From the NCBI GenBank assembly GCA_035538795.1, contig DATLJS010000035.1:124001-188000 (forward strand): 64,000 nt of DNA. The letters run 5' to 3'. Source of the DNA: JAJZGK01 sp035538795. Lineage in GTDB: Bacteria; Pseudomonadota; Alphaproteobacteria; Rhodospirillales; Magnetospirillaceae. The notes beneath the pieces were generated by a model. It ran no database searches. It had not been told where the DNA came from and saw nothing but the letters and a program-made list of their open reading frames with translations. Both the position numbers and the translations under genes were made by a program. Within the stretch, counting starts at the first letter, position 1. Each line of letters opens with the position of its first letter. Of the stretch, positions 1 through 8,274 are shown piece after piece.

Positions 1-1524
1 CAGCCGCTCGACCGTCTCGCCATCCAATTTAGCGTCAAAAAAACGGAAGGTGTTGCGGCCGGCATCCTTGGCCCGGTACATGGCCGTATCGGCGCCCTTC
101 ATCAGGGTGGTGACGTCGGCGCCGTCCTGGGGATACATGGCGATGCCGATACTGGCGCCCACATGGATTTCATGCCCCTTCAGATCCAGGGGCTCCAAAA
201 CGCTGGCGACGATCTTTTCCGCCACGTCCGCCACCTCGGACGAACCGGCGAAATCAGTCAGGATCACCACGAACTCGTCGCCGCCCAGGCGCGCGATGGT
301 GTCGCTGCGCCGCATGCAGCTCTTCAAACGCCCCGTGACCTCCACCAGCAGACTGTCGCCGACATCGTGTCCCAGGCTGTCGTTGATTACCTTGAAGCGG
401 TCCAGGTCGATGAACATCACGGCCAGCGGGCGGCTTTCCCGATAGGCGATGTCGATGGCGTGTTCCAGGCGATCCTGCAGCAGCAGGCGGTTGGGCAAAC
501 CCGTCAGGGCGTCGTGAAAGGCCTGATGGCGGATATGCTGATCCTTGTGATGCAGTTCGGTGATGTCGTTGAACACCGACACGAAACGCACCAGCGTGCC
601 GGCGGGATCGCGCACGGCCGAAATAGTCTGCCACGCCAAGAAAGCCTCGCCGTCTTTGCGGCGGTTCCACAGTTCGCCCTGCCACTGACCGCTGGTCAGC
701 AAGGTTTGCCACAAAGCGGTATAGAATTCCGGGCTGTTGTGATCCGACTTCAGGATGCGCGGCGTCTTGCCGACGGCCTCCTCCGGAGCATAGCCGGTAA
801 TGGCGCTGAAAGCCGGGTTGACCGAAATCACCACCGCGTCGGGATCGGTCACGACGATGGCTTCGGCGGTATTCTGGAATACGCTGGTGGCCAGCAGCTT
901 CTGAGCCTCGGCGGCATGATGCTCGGTAATGTCCTTGGTCGTGCCGAGAATGCGGATCGGACGCCCGGCGGCATCGCGGCTCACCACGGCCCCTTCGTCT
1001 CGCAGCCAGCGAACCGAGCCCTCCCCCATGGAAACGCGGTAGTCGCAGCGGTAAAGCTCTTGACCGCTGGCCAGAAAACTTTCCCACTCGGCTTGAGCAT
1101 GGTCCCGGTCGGCAGGCAGCACCAAAGCCAGCCAGTCCTGGACACAGGCCGGCGCGGCGCCGCCGTTCTCCAGATTGTGCAAGGCCAGCCAGCGCGCACT
1201 GAAGACGGACGCCCGCCCGGCTCCCCAATCCCAGAAACCGTCGCTGGCCGCTTCCATGGCGTATTTCAGCAACTCGCTGTCCTTGCTGACCGCCAAGTGC
1301 AGTTCACGCTGACGCACCAGCAGCATGAAGATCGCCACCAGCAGCCCCAGACTGACCACCGTCCCCACCTGAACGTCACGGAAGCTTTGAATGGGAATGC
1401 TGTCCCCATCCCCACCGACGCCCGCCAGCAACAGCAGAAGAATCAGCATGGTGACCAGCAAAACCACACCAAAGGTCATACCCAGCAGAAGATCGCCACG
1501 GAACAGGCGCAGCACAGAAGACAT
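1..1524 (-). CDS. PAS/PAS/GGDEF membrane protein, probable diguanylate cyclase (3' end outside window)
   Basis: The leftward reading frame opens at ATG 1522-1524 and is still open at base 1, so the C-terminus is missing. It starts with two hydrophobic segments (about residues 8-33 and 48-70), so it is a membrane protein. Two PAS/PAC repeats follow (about residues 90-210 and 215-330), the second containing SVFQNTAEAIVVTDP and NPAFSAITGY. A GGDEF domain then carries ALTGLPNR, FIDLDRFK and an intact RLGGDEF signature near residue 414, and ends with ADTAMYRAKDAGRN. The intact GGDEF motif implies di-GMP synthesis in response to a sensed signal. The residues at the very edge (DAKLDGETVERL) look like the linker to an EAL domain, so a GGDEF-EAL hybrid is likely but cannot be seen. 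Confidence 0.9.
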   Translation of the reverse strand, partial: MSSVLRLFRGDLLLGMTFGVVLLVTMLILLLLLAGVGGDGDSIPIQSFRDVQVGTVVSLGLLVAIFMLLVRQRELHLAVSKDSELLKYAMEAASDGFWDWGAGRASVFSARWLALHNLENGGAAPACVQDWLALVLPADRDHAQAEWESFLASGQELYRCDYRVSMGEGSVRWLRDEGAVVSRDAAGRPIRILGTTKDITEHHAAEAQKLLATSVFQNTAEAIVVTDPDAVVISVNPAFSAITGYAPEEAVGKTPRILKSDHNSPEFYTALWQTLLTSGQWQGELWNRRKDGEAFLAWQTISAVRDPAGTLVRFVSVFNDITELHHKDQHIRHQAFHDALTGLPNRLLLQDRLEHAIDIAYRESRPLAVMFIDLDRFKVINDSLGHDVGDSLLVEVTGRLKSCMRRSDTIARLGGDEFVVILTDFAGSSEVADVAEKIVASVLEPLDLKGHEIHVGASIGIAMYPQDGADVTTLMKGADTAMYRAKDAGRNTFRFFDAKLDGETVERL

Positions 1525-1628
1525 CCCGGGAACTCGCCACAAAAACGGAAGACCATCGGTGCCGCACGCTAAATGCGACCCAGGGGCGACACAGTAGTAT
1601 GGATGAGCATTCCGTCCCAATAACAAAG

Positions 1629-3011
1629 TCACATCTCCCTTAAGGCTTTTACGGAGACGCCGCTGGAATCCGCATCCAGGGCATCCCGCAGGAGCAGGGC
1701 GATGTGCCGGGCATGACGGCCGCTGCCGTCGCGAATCTGGTGACGGCACGAAAAACCGTCGGCGACAATCGGCGTATCAGGCGCAGAGGCGCGAATAACC
1801 GGCAGCAAAGAGACTTCGGCCATGGCCTGCGAAGCCTCGTAATGCTCGGCTTCCAGACCAAAGCTGCCCGCCATGCCGCAACAGCTGGATTCAATCACCT
1901 CGAACTCGAAGCCGGGGATCATGGCCAGGGTTTTACGCATCGACTTCATGGTGCCGAAAGCTTTCTGATGACAGTGGCCGTGCACCAGCGCCTTAGGCAG
2001 ATTCAAAGCCTTCAGCGGCAAGGTACGGCCGCGCACGGCCTCGCGGGCGATGAACTCCTCGAACAGAAAGGCCTGCTTGCCCAACTGCCCGATCTCGGCC
2101 CCCAGCCCCAGGCTGTAGAATTCGTCGCGCAAGGCCAGCAGGCACGACGGCTCCAGCCCCACCACCGGAGTGCCCGCCTTCAAAGCCGGACGCAAAGCCG
2201 CCAGCACCCGCTCGGCTTCCCGCCGGGCCTGCGGCACCATGCCGGTGGACAGATAGGTGCGTCCGCAGCACAAGGGACGTTCCGGCTCGGCATCGTCGGC
2301 GGCCGGTTGGGCAATGGATACCCGGTAACCCGCCGCGCTCAGGACTTGGTAAGCCGCCTCGGCGACCTCGGGCTCGAAATGGTGGGCGAAGGTGTCGACG
2401 AACAGCACCACCGGACCACGGTCCCCGGCTCCCTTGTCCGCAGGCTTGCAAAAGGTGCGCCGGGCCGGCGGAGGAATGCGCCGCCGGGCAGAGAGCCCCA
2501 AAGCCTTTTCCGACAGCCACGACAGCGCGGCCGAGCGGTTGCGCAAAACCACGGCCCCACGCACCAGATGCCGATGGCGTCCCACCCAGACCGGCAGACC
2601 GCCGAACAGCCGAGCCCGGCGCGACGGACCAGCGACGTCGTTCTTTTGCGCCAGATATTCGGTTTTGATCAGCGTCATGTCGACGGCGCTGGGGCATTCT
2701 TTCTTGCAGCCCTTGCAGGACACGCACAAATCCATGACCTCGGCCAAAGCCGGGCTGGTGAAGGGACTGCCGCCCAATTCGCCATTCAGCGCCGCCTTGA
2801 AAGCCGCCACCCGCGATTCCGTGGAATGACGGGCATCGCCGGTAATGCGGAAGCTGGGGCACATCACCCCCCGGCCGTCGCGCTGGCATTGACGATTGTG
2901 CATGCAGACGGCCACGGCCTTGGCGTAATTGCCCCCGGTCATCGGAATGCCCGAATAGGCATCGCCGATTCCATAGGTGTCGTAAGCCGTCCAATCCAGA
3001 TGCGTTTTCAT
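1629..3011 (-). CDS. (Fe-S)-binding dehydrogenase subunit, CCG-domain family (FAD part absent)
   Basis: This 460-residue protein matches the C-terminal half of large FAD/Fe-S dehydrogenases of the GlcD/YdiJ type. The linker motif CMHNRQCQRDGRGVMCPSFR lies near residue 37, the ferredoxin-like cluster CVSCKGCKKECP near residue 96, and two CCG-type motifs follow (LCCGRTYLSTG and SCCGMAGSFG). The usual FAD-binding domain is missing: the protein opens at ATG 3009-3011 and the next gene upstream is modE. It may pair with a FAD subunit coded elsewhere, or be a trimmed relic. The substrate, probably a 2-hydroxy acid in related enzymes, cannot be inferred here. The Shine-Dalgarno sequence is weak. Confidence 0.8.
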   Translation of the reverse strand: MKTHLDWTAYDTYGIGDAYSGIPMTGGNYAKAVAVCMHNRQCQRDGRGVMCPSFRITGDARHSTESRVAAFKAALNGELGGSPFTSPALAEVMDLCVSCKGCKKECPSAVDMTLIKTEYLAQKNDVAGPSRRARLFGGLPVWVGRHRHLVRGAVVLRNRSAALSWLSEKALGLSARRRIPPPARRTFCKPADKGAGDRGPVVLFVDTFAHHFEPEVAEAAYQVLSAAGYRVSIAQPAADDAEPERPLCCGRTYLSTGMVPQARREAERVLAALRPALKAGTPVVGLEPSCLLALRDEFYSLGLGAEIGQLGKQAFLFEEFIAREAVRGRTLPLKALNLPKALVHGHCHQKAFGTMKSMRKTLAMIPGFEFEVIESSCCGMAGSFGLEAEHYEASQAMAEVSLLPVIRASAPDTPIVADGFSCRHQIRDGSGRHARHIALLLRDALDADSSGVSVKALREM

Positions 3012-3082
3012 GATGCCCGCCCATGCAAGGGCCGGACCATCATAAAAATATATTCACAATCAATGTATTGCCCATAAACGAC

Positions 3083-3113
3083 AAAAGCCTGCCGGGACGT
3101 TCCCGACAGGCTT
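3083..3113 (-). terminator. Intrinsic terminator of modE
   Basis: Read leftward, AAGCCTGTCGGGA and TCCCGGCAGGCTT form a 13-bp stem with one G-T pair and a 3-nt loop. The T-rich tail TTTTGTCGTTT follows. It sits about 45 bases after the modE stop and separates modE from the Fe-S gene. Confidence 0.85.
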
Positions 3114-3155
3114 CGTCGCAAAAGCGACATATCCGTACGACATACCCGAGGACTG

Positions 3156-3950
3156 TCAGTCCACCGCCAGAATAACGTGCGAGGCCTTGAACAAGGCGCA
3201 GGCCCGATCCCCCACGGTCAGCGGCAATTCCTCGGCGCTTTCCCGGGTGATCACTGCCGTCAGCGTCTTGCCGTCGCCGATATCCAGGATGATCTCGCTG
3301 TTGACGCCGCCGTCGATGCGTTCGACCACCTGACCCCAGATCAGATTGCGGGCCGACACCCGCGGCAGAACGTCGCCACGGGCCAGCATGACGAAAGACG
3401 ACTTCACCAGCGCCACCACCTCGCGGCCGGGCACCAATCCCAATTCCTCGGCGCTGTCGTTGGTGACGACCGCCACCATGGTATTCTGTTCCGACACGCG
3501 CAGGGACACCTCGACATTCACCGGCGCACGGCGAACGTCGACGACCTCGCAGCGGAAGGCGTTGCGGGCGCTGGTCTTCATGGCAAGACTCCAGAACAGG
3601 TTCTCGGCACCTCCGGCCTCCTCGTCCTCGACGATGGCGCGGGAGATGCGGGTCAGTTTCTCTTCAAGGCGGCGAAAAGCGGAAATCAGCCGCCGCCCCT
3701 CTTCGGTCAGGGCGGCGCCGCCGCCGCCGCGACCGCCGGCCTGGGCCAGCAGCGCCGGACGCGGCAGAAGATTGTTGATGGCGTTCACGCCGTCCCAAAC
3801 GGCCTTGTAGCTGAAACCAAGAACTTTGGCGGCCTGGGTGATGCTGCCGTGTTCGGCCACCGCCTCCAGCATGGCGATACGGTCCCGCCCGATGGGTCCC
3901 TGCCCTTTGCCCCGCAGAGCCAACAATGCTTCGACCTGGCTGTCCTTCAT
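3156..3950 (-). CDS. modE: ModE, molybdate-responsive transcriptional regulator
   Basis: The 264-residue protein has an N-terminal winged helix of the ModE/LysR type (AVAEHGSITQAAKVLGFSYKAVWDGV, residues 31-56). Two Mop/TOBE molybdate-binding modules follow, starting near MKTSARNAF (residue 124) and VSARNLIWG (residue 197). Length and domain order are those of classical ModE, which binds DNA when loaded with molybdate and represses uptake genes. A ModE-box-like palindrome lies 13 bases upstream of the start, which suggests autoregulation. The neighbouring mop and modA genes on the same strand support the assignment. Confidence 0.93.
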   Translation of the reverse strand: MKDSQVEALLALRGKGQGPIGRDRIAMLEAVAEHGSITQAAKVLGFSYKAVWDGVNAINNLLPRPALLAQAGGRGGGGAALTEEGRRLISAFRRLEEKLTRISRAIVEDEEAGGAENLFWSLAMKTSARNAFRCEVVDVRRAPVNVEVSLRVSEQNTMVAVVTNDSAEELGLVPGREVVALVKSSFVMLARGDVLPRVSARNLIWGQVVERIDGGVNSEIILDIGDGKTLTAVITRESAEELPLTVGDRACALFKASHVILAVD

Positions 3951-3962
3951 CGCCTCGCTTCC

Positions 3963-3987
3963 CGCTATGTAGAATTACTATACAGCG
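3963..3987. promoter_or_regulatory. Putative ModE operator upstream of modE
   Basis: The arms CGCTATGTAG and CTATACAGCG are near-perfect inverted repeats (8 of 10 pairs) around 5 bases. The spacing and the CGnTATnTA-type half-sites resemble known ModE boxes. The site is centred 25 bases before the modE start codon, a position suited to autorepression. Binding is inferred from similarity only. Confidence 0.6.
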
Positions 3988-4027
3988 GCGAAGCTGGCTG
4001 CCAAGAGGGCAATTGGCCGAATTGCAT

Positions 4028-4048
4028 AAGAAAAAGGCTTGAGAAACC
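4028..4048 (-). terminator. Possible weak terminator after mop
   Basis: Leftward, GGTTT-CTC-AAGCC makes a 5-bp stem (one G-T pair) followed by TTTTTCTT. The stem is short, so termination would be partial. It lies between the mop stop and the modE operator. Confidence 0.4.
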
Positions 4049-4083
4049 ACGACCTTTCCTGGACCGGAACAGGACCGTCCGGC

Positions 4084-4287
4084 TTATTTTCCGATAATCA
4101 CGTCCGACGATTTGATGATGGCGGTGACGCTGTCGCCGATGGCCAGACCCAATTCTTCCGCGGCCTCGTTGGTGATGGACGAGGTGATGTGATGACTGCC
4201 CACCGCAATCTTGACAGTAGTGGTCACCGCGCCTTTCTGCAAACCTTCGACCTTGCCGGGCAGGGCGTTGCGGGCACTGAGCTTCAT
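4084..4287 (-). CDS. mop: Mop, molybdenum-pterin/molybdate-binding molbindin
   Basis: The 67-residue protein is one complete TOBE/Mop fold: MKLSARNALPGKVEGL at the start, SSITNEAAEELGLAIGD in the middle and a KSSDVIIGK end. Molbindins assemble into hexamers that store molybdate in the cytoplasm. An exact AAGGAGG ribosome site lies just before the ATG. It is co-oriented with modE and modA. No membrane or signal segment is visible. Confidence 0.93.
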   Translation of the reverse strand: MKLSARNALPGKVEGLQKGAVTTTVKIAVGSHHITSSITNEAAEELGLAIGDSVTAIIKSSDVIIGK

Positions 4288-4304
4288 GACGACCTCCTTA
4301 AGCC

Positions 4305-4324
4305 GGCGGCGAGCGTTCGCCGCC
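4305..4324. other. Intercistronic hairpin between the globin gene and mop
   Basis: GGCGGCGA-GCGT-TCGCCGCC is a perfect 8-bp stem with a 4-nt loop, placed immediately after the globin stop and just before the mop ribosome site. There is no T-run, so it more likely shapes mRNA stability or relative expression than stops transcription. Confidence 0.5.
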
Positions 4325-4325
4325 T

Positions 4326-4745
4326 TTACACTTTGGGCTTGTGCCGTAACGGCTGCCCATTGGGCCCGATCCAGGGAAACAGGCCCATGCGGAAACTTTT
4401 GGTCATATGCTCGGCCCGGGCGATTGCCAGTTTGGCGGCATCGGGCGGCAACACCTCGACCGCCGTCTGACGGAACAGCCCCAGCCAGCGGTCGAAATGC
4501 TCCAGTTCGATCGGCATCTGCATGTGCGGCGCGAACGGACTGCCTTTATAGCGTCCGGTCCCCAGCAGAATATGCGACCAAAAATCCTGGACGATGACGA
4601 AATGCCCCTCCCAGTCGGAAACCATTCGGGCGAACAGCGGCCCCAGCCGCTCCTCTTGACGCGCCCGTTCGTAGAACAGACGCACCAGACGGGCGATCTG
4701 TTCCTCGGTCGGCTTCACCTCGGCCTCGGGCACGGCATCGGTCAT
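4326..4745 (-). CDS. Group III truncated haemoglobin
   Basis: The 139-residue protein matches the group III (P) truncated globins: LFYERARQEERLGPLF at the A/B helices, VQDFWSHILLGTGRYKGSPF with the conserved FW and GTGRY, and IELEHFDRWLGLF, which carries the expected proximal haem histidine. Such globins bind O2 or NO in the cytoplasm. The ATG at 4743-4745 is chosen because it forms an ATGA overlap with the stop of the upstream gene, showing translational coupling. An earlier in-frame start (4760) is less likely. Its placement inside a molybdate cluster is unusual and could link Mo-enzyme or nitrate metabolism with NO handling. Confidence 0.88.
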   Translation of the reverse strand: MTDAVPEAEVKPTEEQIARLVRLFYERARQEERLGPLFARMVSDWEGHFVIVQDFWSHILLGTGRYKGSPFAPHMQMPIELEHFDRWLGLFRQTAVEVLPPDAAKLAIARAEHMTKSFRMGLFPWIGPNGQPLRHKPKV

Positions 4746-5107
4746 TGGCCGATATTCCAAAGCTGGCGACCATCCATCCGGGGCTCCGGCGCGGCCATAT
4801 AGCGTTCGACCAGAATTTTTTCAATATGGGACCGCAAGCGGGGATTGTCCTGGCGCATCCAGAACAGCTTGCCGGAACGAGCCGTCAGGTCGGCCGGAAT
4901 CAAGGCCACGGCGGCGGCTAGATTGAGAGCCTCGGCAATCTGCAAAGCCTGCATCCGGCCATCGGCCGCCTCGGCCAGCACGTAAACGCCGGCGGCATCA
5001 TCCGGCACCACCCCGTCCTCGAAGGCATAGCCCGCCCAATGCCGGCCGTCCTGGGGGATGGAATCCTCGAACGATTCGCATTGCCCGCTGCCGCTGCCAC
5101 CACACAT
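4742..5107 (-). CDS. Small conserved-looking protein of unknown function in the mod cluster
   Basis: The 121-residue protein is not one I recognise. It has an AAGGGAG ribosome site before ATG 5105-5107 and overlaps the globin start by ATGA, so it is a real operon member. The N-terminus is rich in Gly, Ser and Cys (MCGGSGSGQCESF). The middle looks like a small alpha/beta domain, and the end is polar. There is no signal peptide or membrane helix. Position between modA and the globin suggests a role in the same physiology, but no function can be assigned. Confidence 0.75.
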   Translation of the reverse strand: MCGGSGSGQCESFEDSIPQDGRHWAGYAFEDGVVPDDAAGVYVLAEAADGRMQALQIAEALNLAAAVALIPADLTARSGKLFWMRQDNPRLRSHIEKILVERYMAAPEPRMDGRQLWNIGQ

Positions 5108-5124
5108 GGTTTTGCTCCCTTGCG

Positions 5125-5877
5125 TTACGGTTCAGAAAAACCGTGGACTTTCAAAGACGCCAGAGCTTCCGCTCCGGACAAATAGGCGTAAAGGCGCCGC
5201 ACCTCGGGACTATCCCGCCCCTTGATCACCGCCATGGGAAAACGCACCGGCGGCGCGCCTCCGTCAGAGAAATCGAAGGCCGTGCGCAGCTTGGCGTCAC
5301 CGGCCACGTCGCTGGAAAAAGCGATGCCCGCCGGAGCCTCTCCCCGCTCCACCAGAGCAGCCACGGCGCGCACGTTCTGCGTCAAGGCCAACCGCCCGCT
5401 CACCCCCGGCCAAGATCCCTGGACCTGCAAAGCCGACACCGCCATCCGCCCCGCCGGCACCATGTCCGGATCGGCCATGGCCAGACGCCCCTCGCCCATG
5501 GACAAGGCCAGACTTTCGCCGGGCCGGCCGGTGAACAGCAGCGGACTCCCCACCGGCACCACCAGCACCAGATGGGTCGATGCCAGGGCTTTCGCTCCGC
5601 CTGCCGCCAGAAAATCCTTGGCCTGCAGGAAATCCATCCATTGAGCGTCAGCGGAAATGAAGATGTCGCAGGGAGCCCCCTCGGCGATCTGCCGCGCCTG
5701 GGCAGGGCTGTGGCCGATCACCGCCTTGAAGGGCAAGCCGGCCAGGGCGGCTTTCTCCGCCACCTCGGCCAAGGCGTCGTTCATCGAACCGGGACCACAC
5801 ACCACCACCTCGGCCCGCGCCGAGGCGGCGGCGGTCAAGACGAAAGCGGCGGCGACGACAGCCTTGAACCTACCCAT
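5125..5877 (-). CDS. modA: ModA, periplasmic molybdate-binding protein
   Basis: With ATG 5875-5877 (GAGG five bases upstream) the protein is 250 residues and begins with a typical signal peptide, MGRFKAVVAAAFVLTAAASARA. The ModA fingerprint follows: a ligand-loop serine in CGPGSMNDAL, then GHSPAQARQIAEGAPCDIFIS and ADAQWMDFL. It would deliver molybdate (or tungstate) to an ABC permease. No modB or modC lies next to it. Instead the operon continues to the small unknown gene and the globin. The leader holds a good promoter overlapped by a ModE-like box, so Mo-dependent repression is likely. Confidence 0.9.
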   Translation of the reverse strand: MGRFKAVVAAAFVLTAAASARAEVVVCGPGSMNDALAEVAEKAALAGLPFKAVIGHSPAQARQIAEGAPCDIFISADAQWMDFLQAKDFLAAGGAKALASTHLVLVVPVGSPLLFTGRPGESLALSMGEGRLAMADPDMVPAGRMAVSALQVQGSWPGVSGRLALTQNVRAVAALVERGEAPAGIAFSSDVAGDAKLRTAFDFSDGGAPPVRFPMAVIKGRDSPEVRRLYAYLSGAEALASLKVHGFSEP

Positions 5878-5921
5878 GGAAACCTCGATCAGCAAACCGG
5901 CGCAACCGACCGGCACAGCAT

Positions 5922-5951
5922 CGTTATAACGCCCTACAAAATGAAGTGCAA
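5922..5951 (-). promoter_or_regulatory. modA promoter with overlapping ModE-like box
   Basis: Leftward, TTGCAC (5946-5951) and TATAAC (5923-5928) are separated by exactly 17 bases, a good sigma-70 promoter 46 bases before the modA start codon. The -10 lies in the palindrome CGTTATAACG (5922-5931), and TACAAAATG follows after a short gap. This resembles the CGTTATA...TACATAACG layout of the E. coli modA operator with a shorter spacer. ModE bound here would cover the -10. Confidence 0.6.
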
Positions 5952-5958
5952 TTTTTAG

Positions 5959-5988
5959 GCACAAAAATTTCAAGCCTATTTTTTGTGC
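5959..5988. promoter_or_regulatory. AT-rich inverted repeat between modA and eutB
   Basis: GCACAAAAA (5959-5967) and TTTTTGTGC (5980-5988) are perfect 9-bp arms around 12 bases. They lie upstream of the modA -35 and about 75 bases before eutB. It could be the operator of a regulator of either divergent gene. It could also form a hairpin at the start of a eutB leader. No regulator can be named. Confidence 0.45.
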
Positions 5989-6060
5989 TCAAATGTCAAG
6001 CGCAGCCATGAGCATGCCCGCTAGGATCGTGGCATCGTCATTCAGCCGGTGAATTTCGCG

Positions 6061-7458
6061 ATGCCGACACGCAGCACCATCCTGGGCGGAGAGCGCCATG
6101 TTTTCGACGATTTGCGCGCCGTCATGGCCTGCGCATCGCCCCGGCGCTCGGGCGACGAACTGGCGGGCCTGGCCGCCGACAGCGACGCCAGACGCGTCGC
6201 TGCCCGCATGGTTCTCGCCGACCTGCCGCTGTCGGTCTTCCTGAGCGAAGAACTCGTTCCCTATGATCAGGACGAAATCACCCGTCTGATCATCGACACC
6301 CACGACAAAGCGGCCCTTGCCCCCATTTCGCATCTGACGGTGGGCGGCTTCCGCGACTGGCTGCTGTCCTATGACGCCGACGAGGCGGCGCTGATCGCCG
6401 CCGCCCCCGGCATCACGCCGGAAATGGCCGCCGCCGTTTCAAAGATCATGCGCAATCAGGATCTGATCGCCGTTGGCGCCAAGTGCCGGGCCGTCAGCCG
6501 TTTCCGCACCACCATGGGACTGGCCGGCCGACTGGGCAGCCGGTTGCAGCCGAACCACCCCACCGACGACCCCACCGGCATTGCCGGCTCGATCCTGGAC
6601 GGCCTGCTGTGCGGCGTCGGCGACGCGGTGATCGGCATCAATCCGGCCACCGACAATCTGGCCGCCTATATCACCCTGATCCAGTTGATCGAGGATCTGC
6701 GGCTCAAATTGGACATCCCCACCCAGTCCTGTGTGCTGGCCCACGTCACCACGGCCATCGCCGCCATGGAAAGAAACGCGCCAGTCGATCTGGTGTTCCA
6801 ATCCATCGCCGGGACCGAGGCCGCCAACGCCGGTTTCGGCATCAGCCTGAACCTGCTGGACGAAGCCCATCAGGCCGCCCTGTCCCTGCAACGCGGCACC
6901 GTCGGCAGCGACTGCATGTATTTCGAGACCGGCCAGGGAAGCGCCCTGTCGGCGGACGCCCATCACGGCGTCGACCAGCAGACCGTCGAAGCCCGCGCCT
7001 ATGCCGTGGCCCGGCGCTTCAAGCCTTTGCTGGTGAACACCGTCGTCGGCTTCATCGGCCCGGAATATCTGTACGACTCCAAGCAGATCATCCGCGCCGG
7101 ACTGGAGGATCACTTCTGCGGCAAGTTGCTCGGCCTGCCGATGGGGGTGGACGTCTGCTACACCAACCACGCCGAAGCCGATCAGGACGACATGGACACC
7201 CTGATGACCCTGCTGACCACCGCCGGGGTCAATTTCATCATGGGCGTCCCCGGCGGCGACGACATCATGCTGAATTACCAAAGCACGTCGTTCCACGACA
7301 TCCTGACCCTGCGCCACCTGTTCAACCGCCCGCCGGCTCCGGAATTCGAAACCTGGCTGCGGCGCATGGGCATGATCGATTCTTCGGGCCGCCTGCCTCC
7401 CATCGGCAACGACAGCGTCCTGGCCCACCGCCTTCTGTCCCAGGGAGACGCGGCATGA
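6061..7458 (+). CDS. eutB: Ethanolamine ammonia-lyase large subunit EutB
   Basis: The 465-residue protein has the full EutB barrel and most catalytic motifs: RLQPNHPTDDP, GINPATDN, YFETGQGSALSADAHHG, GLEDHFCGKLLGLPMG and CYTNHAEADQDD, the last keeping the aspartate equivalent to E. coli Asp362. With EutC it deaminates ethanolamine to acetaldehyde and ammonia using adenosylcobalamin. The stretch SIAGTEAANAGFG places a Gly where E. coli has Glu257. I recall the same feature from a broad EutB subgroup in pseudomonads and actinobacteria. ATG 6061 is chosen because GGTGA lies 9 bases upstream and the N-terminus then aligns with E. coli. An in-frame GTG at 6049 lacks a ribosome site. The gene is coupled to eutC by ATGA. 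Confidence 0.93.
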   Translation: MPTRSTILGGERHVFDDLRAVMACASPRRSGDELAGLAADSDARRVAARMVLADLPLSVFLSEELVPYDQDEITRLIIDTHDKAALAPISHLTVGGFRDWLLSYDADEAALIAAAPGITPEMAAAVSKIMRNQDLIAVGAKCRAVSRFRTTMGLAGRLGSRLQPNHPTDDPTGIAGSILDGLLCGVGDAVIGINPATDNLAAYITLIQLIEDLRLKLDIPTQSCVLAHVTTAIAAMERNAPVDLVFQSIAGTEAANAGFGISLNLLDEAHQAALSLQRGTVGSDCMYFETGQGSALSADAHHGVDQQTVEARAYAVARRFKPLLVNTVVGFIGPEYLYDSKQIIRAGLEDHFCGKLLGLPMGVDVCYTNHAEADQDDMDTLMTLLTTAGVNFIMGVPGGDDIMLNYQSTSFHDILTLRHLFNRPPAPEFETWLRRMGMIDSSGRLPPIGNDSVLAHRLLSQGDAA

Positions 7459-8210
7459 GCGACAACAAGCCCATCCCGCTGCGCAACGATCCCTGGAGCC
7501 GCTTCCGCGCCGCCACACAGGCCCGCATCAATCTGGGACGCAGCGGCGACGCCCTGCCGACACCGGCCCTGCTACAGTTCCAGGCTGATCACGCCCGCGC
7601 CCGCGACGCCGTTCATGGCGCCGTGGATTTCGCCGCGCTGGCGGACGCCGTCGCCCCGCATCCCAGCATCGCCGTGCAGAGCCGGGCCGGCGACCGCTCG
7701 ACATACCTGCGCCGCCCCGACCTGGGCCGCCGCCTGTCCGAGAGCAGCGCCGCCGCCCTTCCCAGAACGGGACCGTGGGACATTCTGTTCGTCGTCGCCG
7801 ACGGCCTGTCGGCCCAAGCGGTGACGGCCCATGCCGCCACCACCCTGAAAGCCTGCATGGCGCGTCTGCCCGGCTGGCGCATCGCTCCGGTCGTACTGGC
7901 CGCGCAATCGCGCATCGCCCTGGGCGACGAAGCCGGAGGAATCATGAAAGCCGACATGGTGGCGGTTCTGGTCGGTGAACGCCCCGGCTTATCGGTGGCG
8001 GATTCGCTGGGAATCTATCTGACTTGGAATCCCAAAATCGGCTGCAAGGATTCGGCCCGCAACTGCATTTCCAACATTCACGCCGCCGGCCTCAGTCCCG
8101 ATCAGGCCGCCGCCAAGCTGGCCTGGCTGGCCGGTGAAGCCAAAAACCGTCAATTGACCGGCGTCGACCTGAAAGAAGACGCCGACACCCCCTTGCTGCC
8201 GGGCGGCTGA
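7455..8210 (+). CDS. eutC: Ethanolamine ammonia-lyase small subunit EutC
   Basis: The 251-residue protein begins MSDNKPIPLRNDPWSRFRAATQARI and overlaps the eutB stop by ATGA. EutC signatures are present: GRSGDALPT, FVVADGLSAQAV, LVGERPGLSVADSLGIYLTW and RNCISNIHAAGLSP. EutC completes the cobalamin-binding site with EutB. No shell proteins, EutE or EutG lie nearby, so acetaldehyde is presumably handled by enzymes coded elsewhere. The next gene is convergent. Confidence 0.92.
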   Translation: MSDNKPIPLRNDPWSRFRAATQARINLGRSGDALPTPALLQFQADHARARDAVHGAVDFAALADAVAPHPSIAVQSRAGDRSTYLRRPDLGRRLSESSAAALPRTGPWDILFVVADGLSAQAVTAHAATTLKACMARLPGWRIAPVVLAAQSRIALGDEAGGIMKADMVAVLVGERPGLSVADSLGIYLTWNPKIGCKDSARNCISNIHAAGLSPDQAAAKLAWLAGEAKNRQLTGVDLKEDADTPLLPGG

Positions 8211-8274
8211 CATGAAGTCCGCACCGCAGATGGCCCCCGGAACGGCCACGCCCCCTCGAAAGGAATACCGGCAG

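Noticed and set aside
163..1572. Long rightward open frame opposite the GGDEF gene
   Set aside because: The opposite strand carries clear PAS and GGDEF motifs. In high-GC DNA antisense frames stay open by chance.
6049..6060. GTG 6049 as eutB start
   Set aside because: There is no ribosome site in front of it. ATG 6061 has GGTGA at a good distance and matches the family N-terminus.
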